From Begonia masoniana (taxonomy: Eukaryota; Streptophyta; Magnoliopsida; Cucurbitales; Begoniaceae), in NCBI GenBank assembly GCA_022432975.1, contig CM039508.1, forward strand, positions 29,143,008 to 29,207,007: a stretch of DNA of 64,000 bases, read 5' to 3'. Numbering within the stretch: position 1 is the stretch's first letter; the number at the start of each line of letters is the position of its first letter. The notes beneath the pieces are model-generated. The model was not told where the DNA came from. It ran no database searches and saw only the letters and a program-made list of their open reading frames with translations. The position numbers were made by a program, and so were the translations under genes. Positions 47,086 through 59,527 of the stretch are shown here, one piece after another.

Positions 47086-47090
47086 GTGAG

Positions 47091-48428
47091 AGTTTTATAC
47101 TCTTTTGCTTGAATTTCCACCTATGGAAAAAATAGAGAAAAAAGTAGAAATAAGAGTTCTCCAAAGTACTCACAACTTTGGAAGACAATTGCACAATACT
47201 CTCACGGATATCACTCACCGTGTGGGCACTGAAATGAGGCTCAAAGAACTTTAAAATTTAGAGAAGAAAACTTCAAGGTTTTTGATTAAAAAATGGTTGG
47301 TGAACATCAGCCATAGGAGGGGATTAAATAGCCCCACAATTAGGTCAAAACATTTAAACAAAAGGAAAGAACAATAAAAGGATAAGATCGGCTATTTCCT
47401 TAAGGTCGAGAGGCCACTTGCGCCGCACCAACTAGGTGCCCTCCTTCTCTCTCCAAATGTCGTTGTCATTAGCCTTTATTCCCTCCAAGTTGCAGCCCTC
47501 TTCAGCCATCATAAATTCAGCAAGTCCAAGCCATAATAAACACACAAAATAAATAACACAAGGTTGAATTTAAATGAGCCTTCTTGATTTTTGAATTCAT
47601 TGGAAAAGTAGAACCCTCGGTAATTGGTCTAGTTGACCTAGAAAACAATGTCCAAATTCCTCAATCTAACTCATTTGGGAAACCTTGTGATGTCAGCTAC
47701 ATTTCTTTTGAAGCACACTTGTCGTAATAAAGTTGTTACGGATGTCGAATATGCCAAATATGCTTTAGAGCTCAGTTTGATAGCAATTTTCTTGGAAAGT
47801 CCAATAATCTTTGAATGTGAGCTTGATCTTTCATTTATGCCTCACCTTAAAAATGTCATAATGTAAGTGGATGCTGAATTGAAGAGTTGGATATTATTAA
47901 AGTATGCTCCTTCATGAAAACCTACAAAATAAATACTTGAAAATCTGTTAGAAAATCTCCATGGAATTATTGTTGAGGAATGACGGATCCGTGGCATATC
48001 AGTCGAGGAAAACAGTAACTTCACACTAGCACAACTTGTTCCATAATTGGCCGTAGAGTTGAAATTTGGACAACATCTTGTAGAGGAAGTGAATCAAATG
48101 TGTTCTAAATGCATGAAGCAAACATTATGCTGAAAAGAGTGGGCAGTTTCAATTAGAAGGATTACCAGTAAGGCTGAGAAAATAGGTCTCCTTTGGGGAG
48201 GTATAACTTACTCAATTGATGTCTTCTTAATTAGATTTTTGGAAAGATTCTTGATTTATATGTGGGGAAGAATGTCTCCAAAAATGAAGGTCTGAATTGA
48301 TGGAGATGAAAAGATACGGATGTAGAAATGTAAATTGGTCCAGAAAGTGCTACGGCTGCAGCTTCTTGGGGTTCGTTAGCTTCCTTGGATGAAAGCTTCC
48401 AACTTGCTTCTTGATGAGAGTTTCTATA
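47091..48428. other. Unassigned DNA between two Tekay-like insertions
   Basis: No convincing gene. A 72-codon frame at 47648-47866 has no recognisable domain. The DNA continues the locus interrupted at 35501. The end (48380-48433) resembles the sequence around 35470-35501. Confidence 0.4.
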
Positions 48429-50311
48429 CTTTTTGTAACACCCGATTTTACGGGACCTTAGAAATTCCTCTATGTAATGACAATTTTGTAAATATAGAGA
48501 ATTTAGCCCGTTTTGTGAACGGGAAGTCTTATTAGGACTATACCGGTGAATTGGAGTATTGGGAGGAACAAGGAAATTTTTAGAGAGGTAATGCCAATTT
48601 TACGAGTTTTAAATATTTCTCGTAGTATATGAGCATTTTTGTAAATATAGCGAAAGAAGTCCGTTTTGTGAACGGAGGGTTTTATTAGAACCTTAATGAT
48701 TTATATGGATTTTAGGAGAAATAAGAAAATTTCAAAAATCCAAATCGATAGTGTGACGCTTGGGTTTCCGTTTTTAACCTTAGAGTGTTTAATTCGTAAA
48801 AATAGTAAATTAAGTCCGTTTTACAAACGAGAAGTTTCGTTAGAACCCTGGGAGTAAGTTGGAATGTTTGGTGAAATGAGGAAGTTTGGAGAAAATCGAA
48901 TCGATAGGTTAAATAACGAAATAAGCAATATTAAGTAAAAAGGGGCAAAATAGTAAATTTCATTATAAAAATTTAATTAAAAATAAAAGCCCAACCCCTT
49001 TCTTCCATTTTGCATTTCATGAAGAAAAGGGGAAAGCTCCAGAGAACCGAAGTTCTCTTCCCCTCTCGCCGTTTCTCTCAAACAGACGCCGATCGCCCCT
49101 CTGATCAACGGCGGTTCTTCACATTTCCTTCCCGAAATCGCTTCCTAGGTAAGGTTCTAGTGTTTCCCGGCTTTAGTTCTCGATTTCTAGGTTGTTAAAT
49201 GTTTAAGGTTTCGTTAGGTTTTCGTCAAATTAGTCGGGTTATGTTAGAAATGGTTAGGTATCGCTGGATTTGTGATTATTGAGCGTTGTTAGACTAAATA
49301 ATGGGTGTATTTGGCATTTTAGTTGAAAAATCAGGTATGAGAAGTTTTGGAAAACTCCATTAATGGAGGTCTAAGAACTCACGAGCACGAATTGCTTGAT
49401 GAAATGCCTTTATGAATTTAAATAGAGTTTTAGGAAAATTTTCCTTAGCTAGGAGTTCCGTTTAGCTTTTAGAAGGATCTATTTGAATTTAGCTCTAATA
49501 AAGGAACAGTGGAATGTTTTAGGTGACGAAGCTCGGAACGAGGCACTCGGATTGCTAAGGACGCGAGATAAGTTTTTGTAACTTGCTTGGCTGATTCGGC
49601 CTACACCATAAGAAAGTTGTTTATGGAGGATTGTGATGATTTTGATTTTGGTATATAGGATGGGTAGTTAGGGTTAGTTGTTTATAGATTGTGTTTGTGT
49701 GTCGTTTTGATGGTACTCACGTTATTTAGGTTTCTGTTATGGATTATGAATTGTACATGCATCACGCTTTTTCAAAATAGTATGAAAATGAGTTTCTACA
49801 CGTGTTTCATAAAAAAAATGAATTAATGAAAAGAAACGAATGCACATAATCTTGGTCACGACGGGGTGGGGTTCAGACATGACTGTCCAGTATGTGAAGC
49901 ATGTTTTCCCCCCGGTAGATGGAAAGAGCTGTCTAACCACCAGACGTGCCCTCTCTATCTGGTGAGAGTTAGACCTCGGTGACATCTCGTTACGTAACAT
50001 AATGAATGAAACAAATTACATGAGTTACGAACTACATATGCACAACATGCATTTTCATTTACGAGATTTACTGAGTCTTTAGGTCATAGAATGTCTCTGT
50101 GGTGTAGGTGGTTTTGAAACAGGTGAAGATGACATCCCTCCACCCGATGTATGAGCAGGTTGAAGAAGAGTGCCCGTGGGGGTGCGCTGGCGTAGTTTGA
50201 GCGACTTTTGACCCGTCGGAGACGACATAAAGGTATTTTGGGTTAGAGATAGGTAGAAAATATATAGATGGTACATTTAGGTTGAGGTAGTGCTCGGTTG
50301 GGAGTTTATAA

Positions 50312-52719
50312 TGTCACGACCCTCATACTATTTCTAATTTCCCGTACGAAATTATTATTTTTCTTTATCCTTAGCGTTTATGCGGAAAACAATTTAAAAA
50401 ATAATTTAAAATCAATTGAATAAAACGTTTAAAGCAATTTCAAAACAATTATTTAAACAATACGTACCCAAACACCTACAAAATACAACCTCACCATTTC
50501 ACTAACACAATTCTATCTATACCACAAATTCTATCCACATCGCAAACATACACTTCACATTTTAACTTAACATCGAACACCCGATACTTATACGTCTTCC
50601 GAAATACCACCCCAAAACCAACTAGAAACACAACTATAACAAAATACATTTTCATAAAAATAAACTGCGTGGTTCCGTTTGAAAGTTTAAAATATCCTCC
50701 TGTTTCAAAGAAAATACCAAGCAGTTCCATATCATTCAACTAACTGATTTAACAAAACGCTTTATAAAACAGTTTGCTAAAACATCTGTATATCAATCTA
50801 TCAGCTAACCAGAACCAAACATCCTAAAATGTTATACAATTATCAATCCAAAACATTCTAAAAACCCTCAAAATCTATACATACTGTCCCCACGGGTCAG
50901 GTAAGCGTCGACTGCGCCAGCACACCACCGCAGCCATCCTCCATCAACTGGACTCAAGCCTCAAGAGGAGGAATCTCATCCTCACCTGTATCCTCGTAAT
51001 CACCTACACCATACAATACACTATGAGATAAAAATCTCAGTAAGCTCTAGTAAATGTAAATGCATGCTATGCGTATGAGTTCAGAAATCATGCAGCATTT
51101 TCTTTATCATTCCTCTGTGGGTGTCACCGAGATCTCAGCCTCCTAACCGGAGAGAGCACATCCAGCGGTCGGACTACTCTTTCCGGCTAGACGGGGGGGG
51201 GGGGGGGGGGGTACACGCTTACAACACGTACAGCCGTGCCTGAGCCCCATCTCGCGTGACCAGTAAACAGTATGAGTATGCAATAGATGCGGTATTGTGA
51301 CAGACCCCTGCGTGCCTACACAATAGATCAATAGCCCCTCTCCAGGCCGCATCGTCGTTCTCTTTAAAACATCATGCAGAAATTCATTTTCTATGTTCCT
51401 TTAAAACATGTGATGCGTGAACAGTTCAATATAACATAGAGTAAACAGTCACATGTGTACCATCAAGACTGTAAAACATAACCTAGAACCTATAAAACAA
51501 CTAAACCTGTCTACCCAACCAAATTAAATAAACATATGCGTCACCAAAATCCTCGAGACGACCTCGACGTACGGTGTAGGCCAATCGGCCAGAGAAGAAT
51601 CACGAGAACTTACCTGTCTTCTGTAGCTCGCTGGGGCTACACGGTTACTTGCCCACCTACGGCTCGACCTACGACAAATATTCAAAATTTATTAAAATTA
51701 AGCCCACATTCACCAATTTACTTTCAAACTATTATTTATAGCCTAATCCAACTAAAACTAAACTAAACGGGCCACTAATTCGGGTTTGGTAAAACTGACC
51801 CGAAACTTCGAACGCGCGTAACTATTGCGTCCGATATCAGAATCGAACGATTCCAGCGGCCATGTACTCCTCTAATAACCTATTTTAACCTGCCAAAGGA
51901 ATTTTAAAACAATCGACCGTAGCTAGGTCAAATGCAGCAAAACCCGAACTGCCCTAACCCGGAAAATTTCCCCATTTCGATTTTTCATCAATTTACACCA
52001 ATTTCCTCACCAATCAATCCCCCTCATGCCTAATTAACATAAACTAATCAAAATTTAGAGGCTATTCACAGAAATCCCGAAATCCCCAATTCGGGATTCA
52101 CTGAATTTTCGCTAGAATTGAGCCACCATTGCTCGGCAACCATTGTCGGCGTTAAGCTCGGCCATTTGACGCCAAGAACGGCCAAAAGCCGCCGGAAATC
52201 AGAGCTCAATCGAGCTCGTCCTTCACGGCCCTAAATCGAACCGAAAACAGGGCAAAATCGAGCTTACCGTTCGGTTTGTGCGCGGAGATGGGCCGGAGCA
52301 TGCTCGTCGCCGCCGTCTGGCCGGAAGACGTCGGACATCGCCGGTGAACGGCGCCGCGTCGCCGTTCCTCTCCCTCGTCTCCCCTGTTCTCGCTCGCGCG
52401 GGCTCGACAGCAGAATGGCCTTCGAGCCATTCTGCTGTTTTTATGTTTTATTAATAATAATAATAATAATAATAATAATTAATAATAATTTCTATTATTA
52501 TAAATCATCATTTACCGTTTTGCCCTCCTGTGTTTCCGACCATTTCGACTTTTGTTAAATCTCGTTCTTAATTATAACTCACGGCGTAATTTCACGAACC
52601 TAATTTAATAAACATTTTAGTTCAACCAATTTATTCACTTTTAATTACTTTACCTTTTTATTATTTTCTCTCCAATTCTTTCGATTAATTAAACCGAGGA
52701 AAAATTCTCGGGTGTTACA
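50312..52719 (-). mobile_element. Solo LTR D, Tekay-like (TSD TATAA)
   Basis: Plus-strand ends TGTCACGACCC and TCGGGTGTTACA, with perfect duplications TATAA at 50307-50311 and 52720-52724. Sense is minus; 2408 bp. Donor-like AGGTAAGT has its GT at 51613-51612. The stem arms 51580-51569 and 51014-51003 pair with wobbles. 51767-52440 is homologous to 22100-22790 of solo LTR G, including a CpG-rich end. A 19-base G run sits at 51193-51211 and an ATA microsatellite at 52447-52490. Confidence 0.93.
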
Positions 52720-53129
52720 TATAATGTTATTGAAAAGATTTTGATGAATTACAGATGGATGTTCTTTTTAGTAATTTTTGTACGATGGTTAGCTTCCGAT
52801 TGCATATGTTAGTCGTTGATGCTTTTGAAATTTTACTGGAATTGCTTGGAGTTTTCTTTTAAACAGAGGGAAATGTTTAGTTTTTAAACCGATCCACGCA
52901 GTTCGTTTTCACGAAATTTTACTACATTTTAAATACGTTTCGAGTTGGTTTTTGGGTGATTGATGAATTGAGGGATGAATGAGGCTAAGAGTGAATTATG
53001 TCGAAGTGTTTGTTATGAAATGCGTTTAGAAGTAAGTTGATGAAGGGAAAGAGGTAGGGAGAAAAATTGTGATGTGTGTGTTATGCAGATGGAATGGAGG
53101 AAGAAGAAAGATGGGTAGCTCTCTGGATT

Positions 53130-53380
53130 TCAAAATCCAGAGAGTTTGCCGATCGATCGCCAGGGAGGGCGATCGATCGGCACCCTTGCTGGCTATACTC
53201 TGGAAGAAATTCTAGAGCGTTAGCCGATCGATCGCCAGAAAAGGGGCGATCGATCGGCTAGCAGGTCATGTGCTCTGGAAACAGAACGCTGGCTGATCGA
53301 TCGACTGTTTAAGCCGATCGTTCGGCTGTTGATGGGGCGATCGATGGCCTGTTGAAGGGGCAATTGATCGCCTGTGATAT
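53130..53380. repeat. GATCGATCG-rich array in solo LTR E
   Basis: About ten copies of CGATCGATCGGC/GCGATCGATCG forms, spaced 15-40 bp, on both strands because the core is a palindrome. It lies in the same part of the LTR as the arrays in LTR A, LTR B and the Tekay element. Confidence 0.85.
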
Positions 53381-53610
53381 TTTGCTAGTTCGGGCCATTT
53401 TATTCCTTTACCAATTGTCTTCTGCTGATTTTAAATTCTTAGTTATATTGATTTACTTGAATGGTTTTCCCTAAAAGATTTCTCCAAATGTTTCGAACGA
53501 TTTTAGGGCTTTAATTTAAAGCTTTCAAAGTTAAGATTTACTTAAGGTCCAAAGAAAATGAAAATTTTACGAGAAATTTAAGGGATAGGAACCGGGTTCG
53601 TTACACTTTT

Positions 53611-54640
53611 GTTGGGTTTTTAACCTCTATGGGAAGAGGAAGAGAAAGGTATAACAAGTAATGGACTTCACTTAAACTCACAATGAGTGGAACAAAAACA
53701 CCAAAGACTCAAATCAGGTATCATTACACCAAAGACTCAAATCAGGTATTACTCAACGAATTGAGGCGGCAACTTGAAGAAGAGAAACTTCCCCACGATA
53801 TTTGTTTAACATTTGTTGCCTATAACAACCTTCAAGAGGGCATAAATAATAACTCCAAAAGAATTAGGGTTTTCACCTAAAAGAGGTAGTCACATGACAT
53901 GCAAAACAAAAGGAAAGAAGACACTTGACTAGGCCATGTAGCCAAGTACCTACATGTACCTATAAGTGCTATTCTGAGTAATTTGACAACTCACTCCCAA
54001 AACGATGCATTTTATAAGACCTATTCTATCAAGACTATATTTAATACATTATGAACTTCCAAAAATATAACATAACCAATGACTAATACAACTCGAATCG
54101 GCTATGTCAAGCTTCCTTCATGTGAAGGTGTTGTAGCCAAGGTGGAAATGACTCGAATGTCGAGTTGGTTTGCCACCAACATTCAAAGGCTTTGGCTTGC
54201 CTTTATCCCTTGGACATAGCATTGCAATGAGGGTTATCGTTATTGACTTGTCTTCAATGGACTTGGGCTTCAAACAATCAAAGGGAGAGTGGCCAAAGTT
54301 GAACCCATGAGTAGTGTTGCATGTTGGGTAGATGGAAGTCACGCCAATGCTCCATGGATTGGAAATGCTTGGCTTCTCTTTGTGCTTTGAGCTAACATCC
54401 TCATTCAAACTATCAAGGAAAAAAACATCTACAAAGTGAACAAAAATGTTAGTGAACTTCATGGCTCGGGTTCTTGTGATAAGCCTTCTCCGTGGCACAT
54501 CATCGAGGGGTAGAAGAATGAAAAAGAAGAGCTACTCAAATTTCACAACATGACAGTTATTACGCTCTACTCGTCTATTTAGATTTAGAGTGTAAGTACA
54601 AGAAATCTAATGTTAGATTCCTAAGGATGAAAACACATTG
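53611..54640. other. Unassigned DNA
   Basis: No recognisable gene. A 126-codon minus frame (54498-54118) has no known domain. A 28-bp direct repeat (ACACCAAAGACTCAAATCAG core) occurs twice at 53698-53750. Confidence 0.35.
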
Positions 54641-54649
54641 AAGAGAGAT

Positions 54650-55340
54650 TAAAACTCTCAACCCCAATCAGATTTAAAAGATCTGACAGATTTACCAAAT
54701 TGGTTTCGATCAAAAGCATGAAAAGTTAAGAAATAATTGTAGACTTGTTCTTTTGTTTTGAAACAACACATCCAAGTTAAATGAGTGCCATCATAAACAA
54801 ATAAGAGGAAGTATCTAGCACTACTAGCAGAGCAGAACAATGAGGGTCCTCAAAGATAAGAATACACGAGTTCAAAAATATCAAAAGCATGAGAAACTGA
54901 GTTGGAAAAATGTAATCAATGACTTTTCCTCATTTGAGAAGAGTTACAAGTGAAGTCACTTGATGCATTAAAACAGACAGATTAGAAGACTTTAAAATGT
55001 GAGAAAGAATGGGAAAGCTAGGATGCCCTAGTCGGAGATGCCATAAAGCAAAGGCAGATGTTGATAGAGAAAATAGAGAACGACTAGGAGTCTGGTAGAG
55101 TCCATCACTAAGATAACCACGTAGAAGAATCTTACGGGAGGAAAGATCCTTGACAAAAAAATAGTTTGAATGAAATTAAACAAAAACTTGATTGGTGCAA
55201 CATAATTGACGAATACTAAATAGATTAATAATAATCTTAGGGGTATGAAGAACATTGTCTAAGAAAAGAGTTGTGAAAGTGGTGGGTAAGAGGGGGGTAC
55301 TTACCATCGACAGCCATAACTTACGTAGGTCCTTTTTAAG
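54650..55340 (-). pseudogene. Ty1/copia protease-integrase remnant
   Basis: Reading from 55330 down: pieces of the protease-to-GAG-pre-integrase region (NVLHTPKIIINLFSIRQL-like), then LWHLRLGHPSFPILSHI (zinc-binding H-H part), and 54840-54658 with ARYFLLFVYDGTHLTWMCCF, the start of the integrase core. Stops and frame changes break it. RT is absent. It may be cut on its upstream side by the SIRE-like element that begins at 55399. Confidence 0.75.
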
Positions 55341-55398
55341 GCATGAGGTTGAGCGAGGTTGAGCGAGGATGAGCTGGTCACCGTGAAATGGTGCGTGG

Positions 55399-56749
55399 TG
55401 TAGGATCGTATAGTCTAAGGGGGGGGGGGGGGGGGTTGAATTAGACTTATTAAAAAATATTTTCTTAATCTAAACGTTTTCTCTCTTGTATGCAATTACT
55501 AAATTAACAGTAAACACACAGGCAAAAAACAAAGTAAAAGACAGAGAGAAATTTGACACCGTAGTTTTTAACGTGGTTCGGCCAAACTTGCCTACGTCCA
55601 TGCTCCAAGGCTCCCCCTTGAAGATTCTTTTCTTCTCCTCACGAGAAAACAAGATCAAACTTCCCGGTCGTCGATCCACTACCTTTTACAACTTAGGATT
55701 GCTCTTCGCAGGTGACAATCCACTACCTTTACACTTTAACAGAATGGATAAAGATTTACAGCACAGACTACACTCTCTCAAATATCAAATCTCCAGTTAA
55801 ATTGATGAGAGATGTAGGAAGAATAACAGAGTATCACGAAGTCTTTTTGCGTATTAGGGTTCAGAGAGAATTTCAGCAAAAGTTGTTCTTCCGAGCTTCT
55901 TTCTCCTCTTTATACTCTGTCTCAGATCGGCTCTAATTCTTGAATGCTCCTTATCTGAATATGGAAATTTATGACCGTTGGAGAAGTATCCGTACATAGA
56001 TAGCTAGCCATTGCGTTCTGGAGTCGCTTTCGATCTTCGCCATTAATGATCTGGAATTAAAGCTCTGGATGAGTATCGTTATCGCTTCGCGGTCTTTTTA
56101 AATTTTTGATGAAAGATATTGTTCATCGGTAGATGTAGGTGGTCAACGTCACTCTCTTCTGCAGGTAGATGTAATTCTTTGTTACGCAGGCAGAAGATAC
56201 TATTTAGCGGTAGACGTTGCCTTTGAAGTGCCAGCGGTGGATGTTAAACTTTGTCGTTTTGCTAGCAGTTGAAGTCTTCAGAAGACTCAGCCAGCGGTAG
56301 AAATAAACTCTGTCGTTTTGCTAGCGGTGGAAGTAAACTTTGGAAGACTGCCAGCGGTAGAAGTAGACTTTGTCGTTTAGCTAGCGGTAGAAGTCTTAGG
56401 AAGACTCTGCCAGCGGCAGATGTAGACTTTGTCGTTTAGCTAGCGGTAGAAGTCTTTTCTTCTACATCGGTGGATATGCAATACTTCATCAGTTTTAGCC
56501 CTGTTTTGCTATCACACCCTGAACACTTAACCAGATTTGTTAAACAACTAAAATATCATTTTTAAAGGGCATTTCCACTTAAAATCTAGAGACATATATA
56601 TGATGAGGTCAATATTTAATTTATTAATCAACTTATTAATCTCATCAGCATAACTCATAAATCTCAAATATTTAACTTAATCAAATTACACTTCTTAAAA
56701 TACACATCATCAAAAACATCGTTAGACTTAAACATAATTTAAGTCAACA
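55399..56749 (-). repeat. 3' LTR of the SIRE-like element
   Basis: 1351 bp; sense ends TGTTGACTTAAATTATG and ACGATCCTACA. A 17-base G run lies at 55419-55435 and array motifs at 56130-56470. The other LTR is outside the window, so no TSD can be tested. Frames at 55470-55936 are shadows. Confidence 0.85.
56130..56470. repeat. Short-motif array in the SIRE-like LTR
   Basis: About eight units on the plus strand of CAGCGGTAGAAGT and TTTGTCGTTTAGCTAG, alternating every 20-45 bp. One stretch (56371-56397) matches 22 of 27 positions of 40021-40047 in the Tekay LTR. Another (56314-56337) matches 20 of 24 of solo LTR A. Confidence 0.88.
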
Positions 56750-57002
56750 ATCTCCCCCTTTTTGATGATGACAAACTATAAGTATAAATTGATTAAATAT
56801 CTATCCCCCATATTCCTAGCTCCCCCACAGCATTAGCATCGAATCCAAAGTTAATTTTTACACAGTGCTGTAACACTTTCTCCCCCTTTGACATTATTAA
56901 AAAAAAAATACAGGAAAAAGCAGTCAACAACTCAACATTTGTATATTGATGAAATTTTAAAATTGTTCACCAAAAAAAAATATCTTCTATTTAATCTAAA
57001 TC

Positions 57003-58885
57003 CTAAACGCGCTTCCACAACTCCTTCCGAATTGAAGGAGGCACTGCATAGTTCATATCGGCAGTAGGAACTATCAGTGGTTCGAGATCAGGAGTAGAAG
57101 CAGAAGGAGCAAAGGGCTGAAATAGACTTCTATACACAACCAAGTCCATATAGGGTGGTGGCTCGACTGGTGGACCAGCTGGAAGGCCATTGAACATTGT
57201 AGCTCAGAAGGGGACTCGGTGGCAGAGGAACCAAAATGATCAACGAACCTAAGCTCAGCATCCTGAATATTCAAGGGGATGAAGTTCACGGCGTTGTCAA
57301 CCTCTGGTCGGATGATTGGAGGGAGTAAGTCGGCAGAACAAGCCTCAGAGAAACAAAAAGGACTAAACTGTTCTGGTTGAAGAGCTTGAATATCCGACTG
57401 CATAGACCGAAGGACCCGAGAGAGAGAGCCTTCAAGTCTATCCACCCTGGAAGCCAACTGATCCTAAACTGTGTCAAGTTCCTTGCTCAAGTCCACAAAA
57501 GACGTATGCATCTGATCCTTAACAGAACTGAGAGCAGTTCCTAAACTTTCGATGCATGCCATTAGCCCAGTTATTTGTTCCTCACCTAGGAAAGATCTCC
57601 TGTGATAAGTTTTTGGAGTTGGAGGAGGATTAGGTGGGTTTGGGGAGGAGGTTTGGATTTGAGGAGCAGTTAGTTGAACCAGAGGAATAAGTGGTGGAGC
57701 GGCCAGAGAAGGCAACATAAGAGTAGGTAGAGGAGAAGCAGGACCCTCTGGAAGTGGAAGGGGCACAGATGAGTGAACTGAGGGTGCCTCAAAAGTATGT
57801 GTTGGAAGGGATGGCGTAGGGTGTCTTGGAACAGGAGGAGGAAGTTGAGAGCGTGACACCTGAGAGGATGAAGGAGAATTAACGAAGGCAGGGATTTCAA
57901 TCTCATCCACTCCTTCGTGAAAAGACTCCTCCTGTAGGAAAATCTTCCTCTTCCCCAGCCAGGCAGAAGGTGCCTTAGAACCATTCTTGCGGGTCTCATC
58001 CAACACAAAATCCCTTGTTTTTGTCCTTTTGATCCCCATTCTCTTTAAAGTGGCGATCAAGTAGAAGCTTGATGGTTGAAGACGGAAGGGATCATCTTCC
58101 TCAGAAAATTCCACTTCAAACTTTTCAAAGATTTTCATGAGAAGGAGATTGTAGGGAATCGATGAAGCTCTGGTTGAGACACTCTGAATCATCCTTCTCA
58201 AAACAATGAATCCCATGTTGAAGGGGGTCTGTTGGTAGAGTGCAAAAAGAACAAACAATTTCATGCCACTCACATCATCATAACGACCACCCTTGGGAAT
58301 GATGTTGTACCCGATCATTTGATGGAAGAGCCGAGCCCTGATGGTGAGGTGCTTGTTCTTTAAGGGATTATGGATGTGATTCGAGTCTTAAGCAATTGAT
58401 TTCAAAAACTGATGGCCCTCCGGAGAGTTAAAGAGTGGGGGTTCATGCCCTGATTCATAAAATTTGACATGGTTATCTAAATGTGGACTCTCCAGAAGTT
58501 CATTGATTGCTTGAGATGTTAGAACTATGTGTTTTCCATACACATAGCTCGAAATAGTATTGAAGGCAGAAGAGTAGCCAAGATTGGCATAAAACATTTT
58601 GATTGCTACGGGGTAATAGAATTATTCAACGTCAAATAACCCCAATAACCCGAGACCTTTCAAGGGTTCAACAATATCCAAGCCAGCTAAATCCTCAAAG
58701 ACTATACCTCGACTTGGAATCAGGGATTTAAGCTTAAAATCGTCATTATACCTGTCTTCGGCAGCATGACAGAGGAAGTAGAGAGACAGCCACTGAGTTG
58801 CACGAGGAAGCTCTCGTGGCTGGCGAACTGAAGTTTTGGCCTTCTTCTTGGCCGGTTCCGGAACCGCTCGAGATGAAGATGCCAT
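57003..58885 (-). pseudogene. Env-like ORF of the SIRE-like element
   Basis: Starts MASSSRAVPEPAKKKAKTSV (basic N-terminus) and runs in one frame to about 57200, with stops at 58622-58624, 58388-58390 and 57464-57466, then a frame change before 57197. The first 400 residues resemble the plant retroelement proteins annotated as envelope-like or 'putative plant transposon protein'. The middle (about 57900-57620) is Pro/Ser-rich, followed by a coiled-coil-like stretch (IESLGTALSSVKDQM..). No clear signal peptide or membrane segment is visible. The role of such proteins in plants is unknown. The N-terminal part is duplicated at 59527-60230. Confidence 0.75.
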
Positions 58886-59029
58886 TTAGACAGATGAAAA
58901 ACTTTCTATGCAAAAACGCGAAAGAGAGGAAAAGCTATGGAGAGGAGAACCGACGGATAGGGCAGGAGCTTTTGAAAGAGCGCGAAAAGATGAAGCGTCT
59001 TAAACAAACAAGTTTAAATGCTTTAGGGA

Positions 59030-59527
59030 TGATGTACATCTTCCGATGCATAGTGGATGATGTACATCTTCCGATGCATAGTGGATGATGTACATCTTCC
59101 GATGCATAGTGGATGATGTACATCTTCCGATGCATAGTGGATGATGTACATCTTCCGATGCATAGTGGATGATGTACATCTTCCGATGCATAGTGGATGA
59201 TGTACATCTTCCGATGCATAGTGGATGATGTACATCTTCCGATGCATAGTGGATGATGTACATCTTCCGATGCATAGTGGATGATGTACATCTTCCGATG
59301 CATAGTGGATGATGTACATCTTCCGATGCATAGTGGATGATGTACATCTTCCGATGCATAGTGGATGATGTACATCTTCCGATGCATAGTGGATGATGTA
59401 CATCTTCCGATGCATAGTGGATGATGTACATCTTCCGATGCATAGTGGATGATGTACATCTTCCGATGCATAGTGGATGATGTACATCTTCCGATGCATA
59501 GTGGATGATGTACATCTTCCGATGCAT
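59030..59527. repeat. 28-bp tandem array, about 18 perfect copies
   Basis: Unit GATGATGTACATCTTCCGATGC plus ATAGTG, essentially identical in all copies. Because 28 is not a multiple of 3 and the unit has no stop, all three minus frames stay open (158-178 codons); these are artefacts. About three degenerate units also occur at 60301-60395, probably the original array site. Confidence 0.97.

Larger units (their letters stand above)
48434..53605 (+). mobile_element. Solo LTR E, plus strand (TSD CTTTT), interrupted by solo LTR D
   Basis: Ends TGTAACACCCGATTT and ACCGGGTTCGTTACA with perfect duplications CTTTT at 48429-48433 and 53606-53610. Without LTR D and one TATAA it is 2759 bp. The first 500 bp hold three degenerate ~140-bp repeats built on 'agtccgttttgtgaacgg'. 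The stem arm CCTACACCATAAGA (49600-49613) and CTGTGGTGTAGG (50097-50108) keep the family pairing, but the donor-like site is weak (ATAAGTTTTTG). Frames such as 49010-49198 are shadows. Confidence 0.93.

Noticed and set aside
53130..53380. Bacterial origin or methylation-site cluster (GATC repeats)
   Set aside because: It is within a plant LTR with clear ends and TSD; a degenerate LTR array explains it.
58935..59527. Three overlapping frames of 158-178 codons encoding peptide repeats
   Set aside because: They arise because a 28-bp stop-free unit is tandemly repeated and opens all three frames.
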